The notes: generated by a model not told the origin, from the letters alone. 64,000 nucleotides of DNA from Cunninghamia lanceolata (GCA_027924645.1 BSBN01001687.1:2480001-2544000); one strand, 5' to 3'; shown: positions 1-14,036, numbered from the stretch's first letter. Made by a program: numbers and translations.

Positions 1-1758
1 GTCATGTGGTCATGACACGAAATATCAAAAAATTTTCTCGCGCATACCTAAAAACCCCCTCGCATGTGTAGCATGCTCGGTGGTGTTCGTTCAAGGCGAA
101 AACACTACAGTTGTCGGCGGGGTACAAGTACAATTGCGTGCAACCAGACGCAAGCAGACCAACAAGGGGGTCTCTACGATGCCGTTAACGTCACTGCTAG
201 GTTTAAAATATCAGGGTTCCTAAATCTAAATCTCAGCAAAATTCTGACAACATAACGCCTTACGACGTAAGTGGGAATTACTCAACACTATTTTACGCAC
301 GTGGTTCACTGATAGATTAACAACTTCCCATGACGCCTTGTTCTGACTAAACCTACTCGTGATCTCCCTATTTAATCATTTTTCAACAAGGCACGATTGT
401 CTGTCTCCTCTCTTGCTTCCTGAAACATACTCCTCCTTCGACTTAGCATTCTCAACAAGGCGATTCGTTTGCTCTCTCTTCCCTTTCCTCAGGGTCTTAA
501 TTTTGATTGTATTTTTATCGCGCTCACCTTAACTATTTCTCTGATAATTTAGTTTGTTTATATTTTGGTCTCTCTCTCTTTCATTTTCTTTGTTTTCTTT
601 ATGTTTATCCGATCCTTTCTTCATATTGAACATCAATCAGGGTTATCACTGTATCTATTGTTGACATTAAACCTAACTTCTGGATGATACAGGTCACATA
701 GGCTGGTTTACTACTTCGCTGGACTCGGTCTCCTAGTCTTCTCTGTTCTAGGTTTCTCCTCTTGTATGTATTATTTAAACTTGTCCCTAAGCAAATATTG
801 ACTGGAGGGTCCATCAACTTAGTTCTCTTATCCCATGTGGGAAATGCCGCGCATTTTCTCCTCTGTGTTTTCCAATGTTACTTTTTCTTCTTCTGACTCT
901 CTTATAGGTTTACTTATGTGGACGTTTACTACAGTTGAGATTAAAATGGCCTCACATGGAATGTCTGTGATGGCTTCTTAAGTTTATTTCCAGTGATCCT
1001 TTAAGCAAGGTGACGTGTAATTTTCCTCTTCATTTTCCCGGTTATGGAATTACGTTGGTAGTTGAAACTTCCGAGAAACTCTTTCCGGAGTAATACAGTA
1101 TATCCCTTTCTGCTCTCGTTAACTTATAATTTTATTTTCTCTTATTAATGTTAAGAGAAAACGGCCTCTCTGAAAGTCGTATTCATTTAAAAAAAAGTAT
1201 AAATATGTAACGATATATTTATATGTATATATATATATATAAGATCGTATATATATATAAACATACATATACTCAATTACATTTCTCCTATTTCAAATTA
1301 CTGTTGTTATTATTACTATTAATTAATACTAATACTTTTATTGTAAATCATATACCATTGTTAATATATATAAGAGGCTCTCCACTTTATAAAACCCTTA
1401 TCATGGAAATATAACATAAATTCTTTGGTTGTTTTGTTCAACACGTAATAAAACCTTACTGTGATTATTCTTTGTTTTATTTTTTTTTGTGTTTTAATGT
1501 GTAAAATTTTGTCAGGATTCTAAATGAGGGCCTAATAAAATGGTCCGTAAAACTTCTCCCATATACATATGTATATGTAAATTACGAAAATATTCCTTTA
1601 AATTTGTTTAGCAAATTCCACGTAATCCCTTACGTTTATATATATATACAAACTAATTCATTATATATAGCTATATAAATAGACATATATAATATCTATT
1701 TATATGTCTATATATATATACAACTATAATTTATTTCATTTAAATAGACCAACTGATA
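1..1758. other. Unassigned intergenic stretch
   Basis: No coding region recognised on either strand; all open frames are short. Bases 350-900 are pyrimidine-rich on the plus strand, somewhat like the leader or U3 of a retroelement, but no LTR ends or primer site were found. From about 1190 the sequence becomes very AT-rich with several short TA runs (for example 1224-1243 and 1640-1730). Confidence 0.5.
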
Positions 1759-1781
1759 TGTTAGGGCTAAAAGCCCTAACA
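1759..1781. repeat. Perfect inverted repeat (10-bp stem, 3-nt loop)
   Basis: TGTTAGGGCT, a three-base AAA loop, then the exact reverse complement, followed by an A-poor, T-rich run (1788-1801). It resembles a terminator-like hairpin, but in a plant context it is more likely a relic of a mobile-element end or just a stable hairpin. It directly precedes the GC-rich islet. Confidence 0.7.
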
Positions 1782-2031
1782 TTTCTTGTTTTTTTTTTTT
1801 TAAAACTGTGATTGATCTTGAGCAGGGTCGAATGGCGGTGCCAACAGAGGAGATGGGGCGGCGGTGGCCGCAGCAGCGGTGGACGAAGACAGGGGAGGCA
1901 GTGGTGGAGGGGTAGTGGGACAGAGGCCGCAATAAGCGGTGGCGGGCGAAGGGAAGCGCGGCGGGGGCAGCGCTTAGGGCACAGTGGGAGCGGGGTTGTG
2001 AGCTCCGCGGGGGTCGAAGGTGTAGGGGAAT

Positions 2032-2099
2032 GTGGGGAGGAGCGGAGCTCCACCCACATCCCACGATGTGGGGTGTGGGTGGGGCTCTGCCCCTCCCAC
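2032..2099. repeat. Imperfect 33-bp inverted repeat
   Basis: Left arm 2032-2064 and right arm 2068-2099 are near-complementary with a few mismatches and almost no loop, giving a long GC-rich hairpin centred on GATGTGG. Both arms contain CCACCCACA-type cores. Confidence 0.65.
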
Positions 2100-2126
2100 A
2101 CACCTCCATAAAATAAACAAATAACC

Positions 2127-2150
2127 GCGGTGGGGATTACTCCCCACCGC
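2127..2150. repeat. Perfect GC-rich palindrome (10-bp stem, 4-nt loop)
   Basis: GCGGTGGGGA, loop TTAC, then the exact complement. It closes the GC-rich islet on its right. Confidence 0.7.
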
Positions 2151-2255
2151 CCACCATGTAAAGTGTCAACTGTGTTTTAGGCACAGCGAACTCAATTTTT
2201 TTGCTCCTATACTTTATTTCAACTGTCATAAGTTTTACTATTTAATGATATATAG

Positions 2256-2257
<2 letters not shown>

Positions 2258-2310
<53 letters not shown>
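2258..2310. repeat. (TA)n microsatellite
   Basis: About 26 uninterrupted AT dinucleotides. Confidence 0.95.
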
Positions 2311-2313
<3 letters not shown>

Positions 2314-5302
2314 TGTATGATAACATTCCATTTTCTCAGATGCAACAATACATTTCAGTATTCTCAAATTTTGTGTAAATAAATTAATAAATAAATAAAT
2401 TATTAATTGGATAAACAAATCAAATATAAATATATATATTTATCTCACCTTTATTTAATTTTTTTAACAGAGAATATCTATATACTTTTAGCTCACTTTT
2501 AAAGGATAAAATGAATTAATATTTTTTTTTTACAAGTAGATGTAAATCCATAACATCATTTTATCTCATAATAATTACAATTTCTTCCATTCTAAGCTTT
2601 TTAATATAAAAATTTAACTACTAATCCAAAGACAATGGAAGTAGATTTTACTCAGTTTAATTTTGCAATAAGTAAATTTCCATTTCAACTCTTTTGGGCA
2701 AACAGAAATAAATACAAAAATGTCTACCTCTAACTAGTAAAGATTTATAAGGAAGGAGAAACTTAATCATTTAAAACTGTATTGACAATGAACTTTAAAT
2801 CTGTCTTTTCAACTAGTTAAGCATATTTATCCTTATAAGTGCATAAACAAAAATCAGATTTAATACAATAAGATTTACTTTCCAATGCAAACTCACTTCA
2901 AACTTTCATTTGAAATTTAAGATAATTAATTACACCACATACAATACAAGAAGGATTAACTCTTTCACTACCCTTAACAAGATGAAAGATAAGGACTTCC
3001 TTCTCCCAACCAATATACAAGGAAGTTATGTAAAAACCAAATAACAGTCACAACCAATACAAGATCAGGGTGGTTATTTCCTTCACTCCCAGGGTGACAA
3101 TAAATTACAACAATATCAAGAGAGGTGCTCTCCTTTACGCTCTTATGAAATGAACATGATCTACTTCTCATGACAAAGAAGAATAAACTGTTTCTTCTCC
3201 AAATCCAACCATAAGCTCCAAGAGGAAACCTGCGTATCAAAGACAAACAAAGAAGAAAACACCACTCATCTAGCTCTCCTCCCTTCCGTAGACCCGCAAG
3301 AGGGTCACCCCCGAGCTAGGGAGACCATACTCACACCTGGGTAACTCAAGCACTCCACTTCACAACAGGGGCAACAACAAACCCAAAGCACACAAACACC
3401 CGTGGTAAATTACACAACACGGAAACTCAACTACAGTGAGTTTCATAAGGGGCAGGAGAGTGGACACACTCGACTCCAGAGTGTCACCCTTATAGATAAT
3501 TTAACCAACACGATTTCCCTTGGCCTCAAACCAAGTTTGATCACAAATTCATTTAAGAAATCTGCATTTGACTCTCAAGTCAAAGATACAGTCATAGATA
3601 CATGCCCTCAAGGCTTTCAACATCCCAAAAGATGGAAACAGGTATGCACCCGAGGAGGATCTCTCCTCCCCTACCCCATACTTGATGAGCATTTCTCCCA
3701 AGTGGGAGAAGCTCTGTCAAACACCCCGACAACAAACCCTACAGAAAACAACTCTAAAAAAAAAACACAAACAAATAAGCATCTTTCACACACTCTACAT
3801 ACACACTCAGATATACGAAAGAAAGGTAAACATCCAACCAACCTTACAAAGCCCTCCTGGAATGAAAAATGTTGCAGATCCAACCTTAGCCAACAACCCT
3901 TCTCTCTCTTTTCTCTGACAATAAAAATAAAACTCTCTCCAAAATTCAACTAACTCCCTCTCCTTCCAAAATTGGAAACAAATAACCCAATTTCTTTTTA
4001 GTTTAGAGGAATGGGGAGGTGACACTTGTCACCTCCTCACTCTCCCCCAAAACCACTATTCTGTCCTGGTGGCTTATGTCACTCACCCATCCCTAGAGTA
4101 CTCCTTATCCCTCTTCTCATGTCATTTCTCTTACGCATGGGAGAAATAAAAGGAGTTAAAGGAGTAAAAGACAGGTGACCCATGCCTCTTCTTCCCTCCT
4201 TCACATGGGTGGCCCCACTTCACATGGGGGAATTTCACTAATGGAGAAGGTGACTTCAAGTCAATCCTTCAATAATGGATGGGTTTGTAGTCATCTCTAA
4301 CCTTGGGGATTGAAGAGGGATGGGTTGGGTGTTGGTACAATCCCATCATGTCCCCCCCATACCCCAATTTTCGTCACTTAACTTCAGGGGGAAGTTAAGA
4401 TGACTAGATGGAGGTTACTCAAGGGTTACCCATGCCAAATGGGCCCCTGGACCCATGGGGTATAACCCAGGGTCAACTTTAACCCATCCAGGACACCCAT
4501 GGTCAAGGTAAAGCACATGAAAAGGCCTCAAAGATTTAAATAAAATAAAGAATTCAAATTCAAACTTTTCACAACACAAATCATAAAATATTGTTACAAG
4601 AAGGTAACCAAACCCACTCGACCATACGAAAGACCACATTACAACATCACATCAAACACAGAAGATCTTGGTTCCTCGTGGAACCAGATTGGCTTAACAG
4701 GGAATAACAATAACAAGGTGCGGAATGATCTCTGAAATCTGTGGTTCGATTAGTAAATCCTGCACACTAAATTACAAGATCAGTATCCACATATAATCAT
4801 CATAGCCGAAGCAACTTATAAACATGCATTATCATGACATAGTTCCAATTAACATAAATCCAATTAACATAAATGAAATCATATTACAATTTTCCAACAT
4901 CACCTAATTAACTTTTCTGAAATGTAAACTTATCCAAACATCACCCAATTAGTTTTTCCAAAATCATAATAAAGTTTAATAGTTTGACAATTCTGGGAAC
5001 TGCTATCCCACAAATATAGAAAGTAACAATAACAGTAATGTAAATAGTCATAGCAACAGAAGTAAAAAGGGCGGTCCTCACACTACACTAGAAGCTAAAC
5101 ATTTATCTAGAAGATGAATTGAATAGTCATTTTCATATTGTTAAATGTGTACATTGTATCTTATTTTGATCAATGCATAAATGGATGAATGTTGTGAACT
5201 TCATTGAATAATGTCCCGTCCATTTCATTTATCAATATTTTTGTTGCATTTAAATTCTTGGGCCTAACATCTCAATTAACAACATACTATACCTAAAACA
5301 AT
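2311..5302. other. Unassigned intergenic stretch
   Basis: No gene recognised. AT-rich to about 2950. From 2950 to 4650 the base composition is more balanced, with purine/pyrimidine-rich tracts, short repeats of CTTCACATGGG type (4200-4230) and several small palindromes. This part could be an old LTR read on the minus strand, but I found no TG/CA ends, primer site or duplicate copy. The open frames here (such as 3402-3953) have no recognisable domain. Confidence 0.4.
4015..4036. repeat. Perfect palindrome (10-bp stem, 2-nt loop)
   Basis: GGAGGTGACA, CT, then the exact complement. Sits at a change in composition and just before a C-tract, so it may mark an element edge. Confidence 0.6.
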
Positions 5303-5630
5303 GTCATAATAGTTATCATTGTTGTAATATCACACAAAAAATGATAGGTATCATTGTTATGATGCCTCAATTAACAAAATTATTGGTCTAGCTTTAGGGA
5401 TATCTCAAATTACATCATGATAGGTATCAATATGGTGATATCTCAAAAAACATCATGATAGGTATATTTGTTGCAATAGATCAATAAACAACATGATATG
5501 TTTTGCTATGGTAATACCTTAAATAACATCATGAAAGTATCATTATTAAAATACCTCATATATCAACATCACATGTATGGGTGTAGCTATAATTAAAATA
5601 ACATCACTATAGGTATCACAATTGCTACTT
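5303..5630. repeat. Degenerate tandem array, about 38-bp unit, about 8 copies
   Basis: The recurring unit has the core TCATGATAGGTATCA followed by TTGTAATACCTCAA-type sequence and ends in AACA. The clearest neighbouring copies begin near 5415, 5453, 5490, 5528, 5568 and 5603; earlier copies near 5303 and 5341 are looser, the second carrying an insertion. There are no unique spacers between conserved repeats, so it is a minisatellite. Confidence 0.7.
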
Positions 5631-5639
5631 AGCAAACAA

Positions 5640-8600
5640 CCTATAAATACACGAATCAAAATAATGCATAAGTTCCTTGGTGAAATGATCTCTCCAATCC
5701 CAATGTTCCACAAAATTTTAGAACTAAAAAACTCCTCCCAAAGTTCTTCCAAGGAGAAAAAACAATAAAGAAGGCACTGGAGATAAAGTTCAGGCCCACT
5801 TTCCTTTTGTTTCTCAATTCTTATATACTCATTTGGAAAGAACTCGCTCCCTTGGCCAAGCAAAACCTATGGAAAATAGTTATCTAATGCACTTATTCAT
5901 ATCAAAACAAGTATTGATACTAAAACCCCATCAGTCTGACTTGACCCCTAAAGGAGAAACAACCTCAAATTGTTACCACAACACAATTCCAGCTAAAATA
6001 GGGGTTATAGAAAATGTTGCTCCAAATATAATGGACTAGGGAAAATTGTCTCCACAGTGCACTGTTAGAAATGCCGTCTCAAACTCATACACAACCATCT
6101 TGGGATTTCACAATGCTTTACTAATTAACTAGAATTCAATCAAGGTAATAACATAAACTTCCAAACATTTATTACTGGTTGCCCTCACCTACAAATATTC
6201 CTATCGGTAGATCCATTGCACACAAATACTGTGCAACTGCTAGTCTACTCTAGTTGGGAAGTTTGTATTTCATCCAAATAGGTGATTATGTTTCATGTTA
6301 CTCTCTTTTGTTTCCTTGTTATAGCACAACCCCTTGTTTCTCTTTGCATAATGCAGTTACCTTTCATTTTCCTTTCTCTCTTCATAGTTATTGCACTAGT
6401 TTTACTCACTTAGCCTTGAGTAGATTAGTTTGTTTGAAAATTTCATTTGTCACTACTGTTTATTTCTTAGACACACTTAAGAAGTAGCAACACACACTCT
6501 ATTTCAAGATTTTTCATCTTGACTTCTCGTGGAGGTTGAACGACCAAAACTATAGGGGCTTGACCTAAAGGCAAACCCTGAAGCAACCCAAACCATTTTT
6601 TCTTTTCTTTTGCAAATTGTCAATTTTGGGTGAGAAGCTCCATTCCTTTAGCGCTAGTTTTGTGATCTCTCACTAAAACCTTCTTTTATGTCCTAGTTAA
6701 TTTATTTTGTTCATTTCATGTTTATATACATCTTTCTTCAATTTTGTTTATTCGACATCACCTGGAAATTATTGTTCTGGTATTTTAGTTATAGTTGTGC
6801 TATGCACATGACAGGGAATCAAATTGAGTTAAGACTTTTATTTCTTAAGCGATTTAGACTACAGTGCGATGCACAGACGTCCTCATGACACATTGGCATC
6901 CTGGCAATGGGCTCCATTCTTCTATGCCAAATAGTGAGGTAAAAATGACCTTCATCATAACCATACCAAATGATCTCCATAGCCTGACTAAGCTTACCAT
7001 GCCAATATTATTTGATTTACATGATATATTGTTGTTTATTATTTAAAATTGATGTATAAATACTTCACTTTCCATTTTGACTAAATCAAAATCTTAAACT
7101 AATAAAGTGTGGTTGCAAAGGATTTATTCTTGTTAAATATGGTTCACAACAAGGAGAAAGAAGACTTTATGGAGGAGGGAGTGCTCCAAGAATATAGCCT
7201 TGGAGTTTAGAGACTCCAAAAAAGAGTCCTAGAGGTAGCACTAGCAAAATTCTCAGTTTTATTTATTGTTCCTCACATATAGCATGCTCAGTTCTTCTAT
7301 TTTATAAAATACATCTGTATTTGAGAGCTCCCACTTAGAGTCTTTATTTCTTTTAAGTTGTTTGATCAAAGAAGACTTCTTACAAATTTAATGTTTTCAA
7401 TTAAAACGTTACATGTGGTAAATGTATAAAACTATTGGCTTCTAGATATTACACATAAATTTAGAGTAGCAAATATATAGAATTATTCTATGATTTAAGA
7501 GAAATACAAAGATAATAGACTATTCTAAATTCTAAAATAGTTTTGCAAAACTTCTAAGTACTATGTGATGAAGTTGTTGGTGTTATGAAGAATGTTTTAA
7601 AGCTTTACAAGTTTTTACTACACATTGCAGAGAGTTGGCCACTTGAAGGATTAATATAGATAAGTATTTGTTTCTTTGTGTGTCATGTGTGGTAATAATA
7701 AATTTTGTCAGTATTGAATTATCTATCTTAAAAGATCTATAATTTCCATTTCATGTTTAAGAAGGTTCTGAAGTTCTAAAGTTCTGTGAATCTATGTTAA
7801 GAGATTAAGTTTTTAGTTTACTGTTCATTACCATAGTTAAAGTTTTACATGCTTTCATAGATAAATTTCACATGCTTTCTAGTTTAAAATTGTTCTTTCT
7901 TTTATAATCAAATTTGTGATGCTTATTAGTTTAGTTTTCAAAAGCTTTCCTAGATTAATTTTTAATGCTTTCTAGATTAGAAATCTATTTGTATTTTCAT
8001 TTAAAAGGCCAAACACTATTGTATTGAGATATCTAGTCTCCTTTTCCAAATAGCCTTGGACACTACCCTGGTTGACAAATTGATAAATTAAGTTAAAGTA
8101 CAAGATTCAATGACATCTTGTCAATAGGTTCTTTTGTTTCCCCTCTTTTAGTTTTTGCACTTAAAATTCTGTAATTCTATTTACAGTTGTTTATTTCTAG
8201 CAATCTATCAAATTTTCCTTCATTTTTCAAGCACTTAGTTTAGTTTATTTTTACATCTCTTAGAGCAAAGTGGGTTTATTGATGTTAGTTTTTCTAAACC
8301 ATTAGACAACAGAAAACTAGACAAGACCCTAGTGTAGTTGTAGTGGAAATCTCCCTTGATTATTGTATTTTAATCAAGGTGTAACTTTTCCTCATCTACA
8401 AGTGGTTCTATAACATTCTTACCAACTATTTATTCTTCATGTTTTCTTTTGAGTTTTTTATGTTGGTTATTGCTTGTTTATTTGTATAGATTGTTTTGCC
8501 TTCAAGTGATTTCAATTTTGTTATTAGGTTTTTTTGTTTTTTTATTGGTTGTTTATTTGTATAAATTATTACATATTTGTGAATTACAACAAAAAACATA

Positions 8601-9543
8601 ATTACATAGTATGTCAATTGATTGAAGAAGATGGAATACATGTCCGCCAAAAGACAATCATTCATTCTTCAATCTTAAATGCATTGATCCTAACTTCCTC
8701 GTATAAACCAATGAAATGCAACAACAATCAATATCATTCAATCAAATGCAATAACATAGATCAACAAAACTATGTCTTATGGATAATATGCCTATAAAAA
8801 CATAATATTCTAGGATAGAATCAATTTAATTATATAATTTCATAGTATTTTTGATTCTCTCATTTTCCATAACCTCATTTTTAGTTGTAAATGGAAATCC
8901 TTTTTGTTTATTTTCAGTTGTAAGTCCAAATTATTTTATTCATTTTCAACTATAAGTTCGTATCGTTTTCTATTGTAATATTAAGCATTAGACAAGCTAG
9001 AGCAAAATATAGTAGAAGTGCATATTGATTAGCTCTAATATTCTTATTATTTCTTTACACTCAATCTACTTTGGTTATCTAATGGTTCAATCACTTTTTT
9101 TTGTTTGAGATATTATAAAATTTGACACTTGTATTTTCATCTTAGAATGGATTTTGTTTCATTTCCTTACACATACATAGACAAAGAATACATGTACACA
9201 TTAAACCTGTAATGTACCTATATTTGCTTCAAGACTTCATCTAGAATTCCTTACAAGTTTGATTTTTGAATTCCCTTTTAAATGATAACCAAATAAACAT
9301 GTATATGTGTATTTCTAGAGCATGTCTACATATCTCATCCCACAAATAGAGTACACAATTTGCTTTGGAGATTAAAAGGTTCTATTGTAATTCTTTATGA
9401 TTATCCATTTCATAGACTTGCCAATAAACAATGATCTATACATGAATATGAACAATATGCATGCATGTTGGATGTTGTGAATGGAGTAGATAGTTCAATT
9501 CATTGCTTTAAACATGAGTTAATTATAGTTCAAAATCAAGGCT
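5640..9543. other. Unassigned AT-rich intergenic stretch
   Basis: No gene, LTR pair, primer site or RNA gene recognised. An open frame on minus at 5546-5863 has no identifiable motif. This is the left flank of the giant-LTR element, whose right flank resumes at 21089. Confidence 0.4.
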
Positions 9544-9548
9544 TAAAC
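9544..9548. repeat. Target-site duplication TAAAC, left copy
   Basis: Identical to 21084-21088 immediately outside the other LTR. Confidence 0.9.
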
Positions 9549-12500
9549 TGTAATATCCAAAAATAATTCCAACTCTATAATCCAGTTTTACCATGAAGTG
9601 AAATTCGAAGAGGTAAAAGGGTGATAAAATTTCTTTCACTTTTTCAAACATTGAAGTTTAATCAACAACTTATTTAATCACAAAAAGGGTCTATTCATTT
9701 TCAATAAATCAACAATATGATATTTATATATATTATTCATAAAGAAAAATTTACAAAATAAAACTAACCAAGAGATCACTACAACTTGATTGTCGTCCTC
9801 CATGTCACAAGCCTTGGATACCCTTTGGTTGAAGATAGAGAAAGCATCTTTGGAGAGCTTTACGTCCATCCACAAACCAATGGTCTCCCACACACCTTCC
9901 TACCCGGAAGTGGCCCTACCCTGCATGAAGAGTATAGACCTAGGATGGCCGATGGTATTTTCCATCAAAGTACTGGTGATGTATTCTATGTAACACTATT
10001 GATCATACAACCCTAGATACCCTCTAGCTAAGTATGATTATCCCAATAGGTTACGTCATCCTAGACATGATGAACTATGTTTATACCCATAGTTTATCAA
10101 TTCAAACTTAGTCTTTCTATTTTCAACAAGTTTCCAAATATTTTCTAGGTTCTATAATCCTTACAGATTAACTTCCCATACTAGGATTCTCATTGCAACC
10201 TTGCAATACCTAAGATCCAAGACTTATCAACACTTAAAGGAGTTTAAGTCATTTCATTATAGCTAAAATGGTTACCTTACCCAGGTTAAGCATCATAGTC
10301 AAGACAATTATTTCCTTTCTTACAAGTAAGAATAAATAAACATAGATAGGATACTTACCCCCCTCATTTAGCAACTCTAAACATAAACTTGTTTGTTTTA
10401 TAATCCATGCTAGTCAATCTGAAATAGTACAAAACCTTAATCTAGAATTTACATGCAATACATATATATATATATATCCAACATAAAAGTTATAGGATTT
10501 CCAAATCATCCTTTTTTTAATACAAGAGTTTAGGTTTTCTAACCTATACATGGAAATATCAAACATCCTTGTTTTCCAAAGGTAATAGCATAAGCGTAAC
10601 AAAATATTAGAATAAATGGCTCTAGTCTCTCCTAGACCACTTGGCAGTGCTCAAATTTACATTTCATGTAACAAGAATAAGCATTTCCTCGCCCATATAA
10701 TATCTAATCAATATTATCATTTCATAACAATTTTCTTGATCTATGCCAATCTTTCAATAGTAAAAGGTTTGATTTATAAAAGATAATAATCTACTTAAAA
10801 ACCCTTTGGTCTATATAGATCATATAAAATTTTATCAAATATAATAGTTTAATGTAATCATGTGGGCATGAGTTACGAATTTCTCAACGTGCACAACCCT
10901 GGAATAAATCACTCCAGTGATGCCCAACATAGGGTTAACTTTGTCTTTGTGCACTTAGCACTAAAATAAGTTCTATTAAATAACAACTACGCGATCTATA
11001 TTTTTGCATTACCCAGTTTACTCTCTCTCTCTCTCTTTATAACATAATATTAGTAATAGACACTATTAAGGCTATCTAGGTTTCCACATTCTTGGATCAC
11101 CTATTTCCTAGATTTGTATTATAAAAATTGACAAGAGGAATTCTATTTTCTACAAAGAAATCTTTATTCATGTTGCATCCTTCTTACTTCCATGTCATAA
11201 TGATATTATCTCTCCCAATCTTTGATATGAAAGATAATAATTATATGCTCCAAGGGTAATAATATGTCTATAGATTTATCTTGGATATTCACTTTGGACT
11301 TAATCAATCCTAGATAAGTTGAGTCTATAAAATAATTATTGACTTTATTGGTCTTCTCGAGTTAATAGATTTTTGCAAAAGAAGGATAAGAACTAATAGT
11401 TAACATCCTAGGGTTAACATGATAACACTTATCACTGTGGTTGAATACACAAGTGATACTATATCACTATTTAAGTTGTTCGCAATGATAACAATATCAT
11501 TCTATCATAAGTGAGTGTATCAATTCCAAAATCTTGATCTCATGGCATAAATCTTATACCATTATCTGAATGTTAGGTATATACCACACCATGCTTTGTC
11601 CTCTTCAGGTTTTAATGTTTGGTATCATCATCATGTCTAAAAATTACAATCTTTCAATCCTAAGTAGATTGAGTTTATAATAATAATACTATAATCATAA
11701 TTTTGACCACTTGGTTTGCTTGAGTCTTTGACTCTTATATATACCAAAAAGAGGGGTATGAGTTCATGCTCATTAACAATATACAAGTCAAAATTGATGG
11801 AAACATATATCTCAGTATATATATATTTAATACATCATTTCTAGGTCAAATCTAAGGCATTCAACTAGTTAATACCCAATGCTTACATAAATTTATTGTT
11901 TTTATATACTACTAAGATCATAGAACTCAAAATCTCATTAGTAATTTCTAGCTCATGCGACTTAATAGTTATTGAGTCATCTAATCAAGCAAATTATCTT
12001 ACAATAGGCATAACCTTTGCCTCTAATAGTCTAAGTGAGTACTCCCTTGACATATACCATCTTATACTTCTCACTCAAATCTCAAAGTCTCCCTGTCGAA
12101 TATACAAAGTATCGTGCTATACCAAACACTATCTTTACTCAAGACTACAAGGCTTGAAACATGTTTAAATATAATTTCATTGTATTATGAAACAAATTGC
12201 TAATTTGGCATTAACTGGTACTTCAATATTACGAAGTTGATACAAGCATGAGAAGATAACTGACAGTGCACAAAGATGGCATGAGTTTTATCTCTTTTAA
12301 ACCATCATGACTTGATAATCCCTGCTCTTGAATGGACATTTTTAGTTGTAATCCACAATTCTTGGTGATAAAGACTGGTTATTCTAATGTCACTATTAAC
12401 TAAGCTTATGTTGTTGTTTAAGACTCCACACAAGGCAGGGATTTCTCTTTGATAAAGACATATTAATATCACATTATCAATGGTACAAAGAATAATTAAA

Positions 12501-14036
12501 AAGCTGTTTAAAATGAATGATAATATGGAATGAGCGTATTGCAGGGTATTCATTTTTCTTCTTACAAAAGATTACCATTCAATAATAGTGCAAACAAAAA
12601 GGATTCAACTTCGTAATGCCACTACATTATGACCATTGCAATTTTAGAAAGAGGAAATGAGAACCTATTCGAAGGACTACACTGTAGCTCCTGCCTGATC
12701 CCTTCATTCTTCCCGCTCCTTACCCTCGTTCTCTTCTTTATCTCTCTCTGTTTTCTAGATAAATGATTCAGTTACCATTTCAAGACTCCTGAATGCTTTC
12801 TATAAGGTGGCAAAAGAGAAAAGATAACCATTTTTGTCAACCCTAACTACCACGGGTTGCAAAGAGAAAAGTTTAAAACATCTTCAAATTTGTTGGCTAA
12901 GTTAGAATGATGGGTTTATGAGTGGGGTGGTAAGACGGTTGATGGCTTTATGCCATCCATTTATGGCTGAGGTAAGTATGGTTAACATGTGATAACTTAT
13001 TTTCAACTTTGTTTTATTGACCATTTTCGATGATTGGAAAGATTAAGGGCTAACAATTAATACTATGGTCCAATAAGTTAGTGCCCAATCAAAGATAATA
13101 CTTTAATTATCGAAATGGAGCTATTTGCTCACAATGACACTTAAGACATAAATACATATATATTTTTTATACCATTTCTTTACGATCAAAATGATGGTGA
13201 GATATTTGATGCTCTTATAAACTTAAAATGTTATTGAAACCTATTTCACGACATTATCCTCACTGGATTTATTACGTTTACATCGCACGCACATCGGATG
13301 TTACGACGATGGTGATTTGGAACAAATACGCGATCACAACAATAAAGCGTACGATCGACAAACCACTATCGACATTTCACGTTGAGTAATCTTAATAAGA
13401 CATAACATACAACACATTTCCAACATTTATACCTGTCGTCCATGATTGGCGACATGAACTCATGATATTACGATGCAATTGTCAATCAATCTTACTCGTC
13501 ATGACAACGATGTTTGGATAGACAACATTGTTCTTCCACAACGACGTAACAAAGAGTGACTTACCCTTACAACTCATAATGACTTCATCAATAACTTGAC
13601 TTAACCAAAATCAAAGCTTACCTCAAGACGCTAGGTTTCAATGTCTGATATCTATTCTCAGTGGCAAATACCCTTTGGTGATCCAGAGTCTATACTCCCC
13701 TTCCCCGAAGATACTTTCTCTCCCCTTGCTTCACGGAGAGTCTGATCCACCTGTTCCTGTCAAAACATTCTCACATACAAATTGTGGTCAACATACCGGT
13801 ATCCTGGTCAAAGCATATTACAATCATAACATTTCTCTTTCTTCACATTGTAAAAGACATTTTAATTCATTTCATTGAATTAATCATATTTAAGAGATAT
13901 ATATTCATGATTCAATAAAATTATTTCTAATCATAACATTGTTTTCCATGAACTTAAAACATATTCACATGTCTATTCCATCCATGAAACGAGTAAAAGT
14001 GAATAGTAAAAATGAATCAAAAAAGGGGATGTAACA
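9549..14036 (-). repeat. 3' LTR of the giant-LTR element
   Basis: Aligns along its full length with 16577-21083. Near the middle is a minus-strand TATA box (11733-11747, TATATAAG) present in both copies, which divides a U3 of about 2.3 kb from an R-U5 of about 2.2 kb. A CT microsatellite lies at 11021-11037. U3 contains a CpG-dense block at 13255-13590. Confidence 0.92.
11733..11747 (-). promoter_or_regulatory. Candidate TATA box of the giant LTR (copy 1)
   Basis: Reads GGTATATATAAGAGTC on the minus strand and is conserved at 18763-18777 in the other LTR. Its central position in the LTR suits a U3/R boundary. No experimental support. Confidence 0.5.

Larger units (their letters stand above)
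1808..2160. other. GC-rich low-complexity islet
   Basis: A sharply bounded block of G-rich, GGCGGTGG-like sequence inside very AT-rich DNA. It contains two strong inverted repeats at its right side. It is open in several frames on both strands, which follows from its composition and is not evidence for a gene. A similar islet (G-rich on plus) occurs at 44388-44930 in the leader of element AB, but the two do not align base for base. Confidence 0.6.

Noticed and set aside
1708..2111. Overlapping ORFs of 133, 121 and 99 codons in the GC islet
   Set aside because: Open in several frames at once because the block lacks A/T; no motif, and they cross hairpins.
5303..5630. CRISPR-like array
   Set aside because: Units are contiguous and degenerate with no unique spacers, and the context is a plant genome.
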